Positions 63,661 through 64,000 of a DNA stretch of 64,000 nt are shown here, piece by piece. Every line of letters begins with the position of its first letter. The stretch's first letter is position 1. The DNA lies in assembly GCF_002251775.1 (NCBI RefSeq), contig NZ_NOXX01000215.1, forward strand, positions 31,750-95,749. Direction: 5' to 3'. The translations under genes were made by a program, and so were the position numbers. This stretch comes from Flavobacterium aurantiibacter. Its GTDB lineage: Bacteria; Bacteroidota; Bacteroidia; Flavobacteriales; Flavobacteriaceae. Below the pieces are notes generated by a model. That model did no database searches. It was not told where the DNA came from and saw only the letters and a program-made list of their open reading frames with translations.

Positions 63661-64000
<340 letters not shown>

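Overview
The window looks like chromosomal DNA of a Flavobacteriaceae-type Bacteroidetes (Flavobacterium-like). The reasons are a SusC-type receptor, the 14-subunit nuo order with a short NuoG, a Bat operon, a GHMP-kinase mevalonate cluster and promoters of the TTG-N17..20-TAnnTTTG type. No rRNA, tRNA or CRISPR array was recognised.

Layout. (1) 1-13726 is a maltose/maltodextrin locus: a truncated SusC receptor (minus strand), a divergent LacI regulator with a perfect 14-bp operator between them, then MFS transporter, beta-phosphoglucomutase and GH65 maltose phosphorylase, a strong intrinsic terminator, a GC-rich repeat, and GH13, GH31 and GH13 secreted or lipoprotein glycosidases. Glucan would be imported or trimmed at the surface and in the periplasm, maltose carried into the cytoplasm, split by phosphate into glucose and beta-glucose-1-phosphate, and the latter isomerised to glucose-6-phosphate. 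(2) 13736-15614 holds a GDPD-family phosphodiesterase and an HI0933-type flavoprotein. (3) 15603-30968 (minus) is the complete nuoA-N operon with its promoter. It is interrupted by an MNT-HEPN pair (HEPN gene broken by an in-frame stop) between nuoE and nuoF, by an AAA ATPase plus small TOPRIM-like protein pair between nuoF and nuoG, and by a repeat between nuoH and nuoI. The two gene pairs sit with operon-like spacing and look AT-richer than the nuo genes. They are the most unusual feature of the window.

(4) 31035-34525: tspO diverges from mvaD, mevalonate kinase-like and UbiA prenyltransferase genes. (5) 34750-40744: pseudouridine synthase, tsaB, an HlyD/MacA-like adaptor with a TolC-like channel, and a DUF4403 lipoprotein. 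(6) 40921-44896 (minus): a DinD/BRO-type protein flanked by 10-bp direct repeats, then an AlbA_2 protein, an SDR and an aldo/keto reductase in overlapping order. (7) 45081-53893: a Bat aerotolerance operon (MoxR, DUF58, BatD-like, BatA, BatB, BatC, BatD, BatE).

(8) 53877-63267: mixed housekeeping genes, including pheS, an O-methyltransferase, a PAP2 phosphatase, TatA/B, a DUF6702 protein with an M1 peptidase, two tandem paralogous secreted proteins of unknown function, and peptidase E. (9) 63268-64000: a GC-rich repeat, a 230-bp-period direct repeat holding two copies of a perfect 18-bp palindrome and of a DUF3050 gene's 3' end, and that truncated gene. Two families of GC-rich hairpin elements recur in the intergenic gaps.
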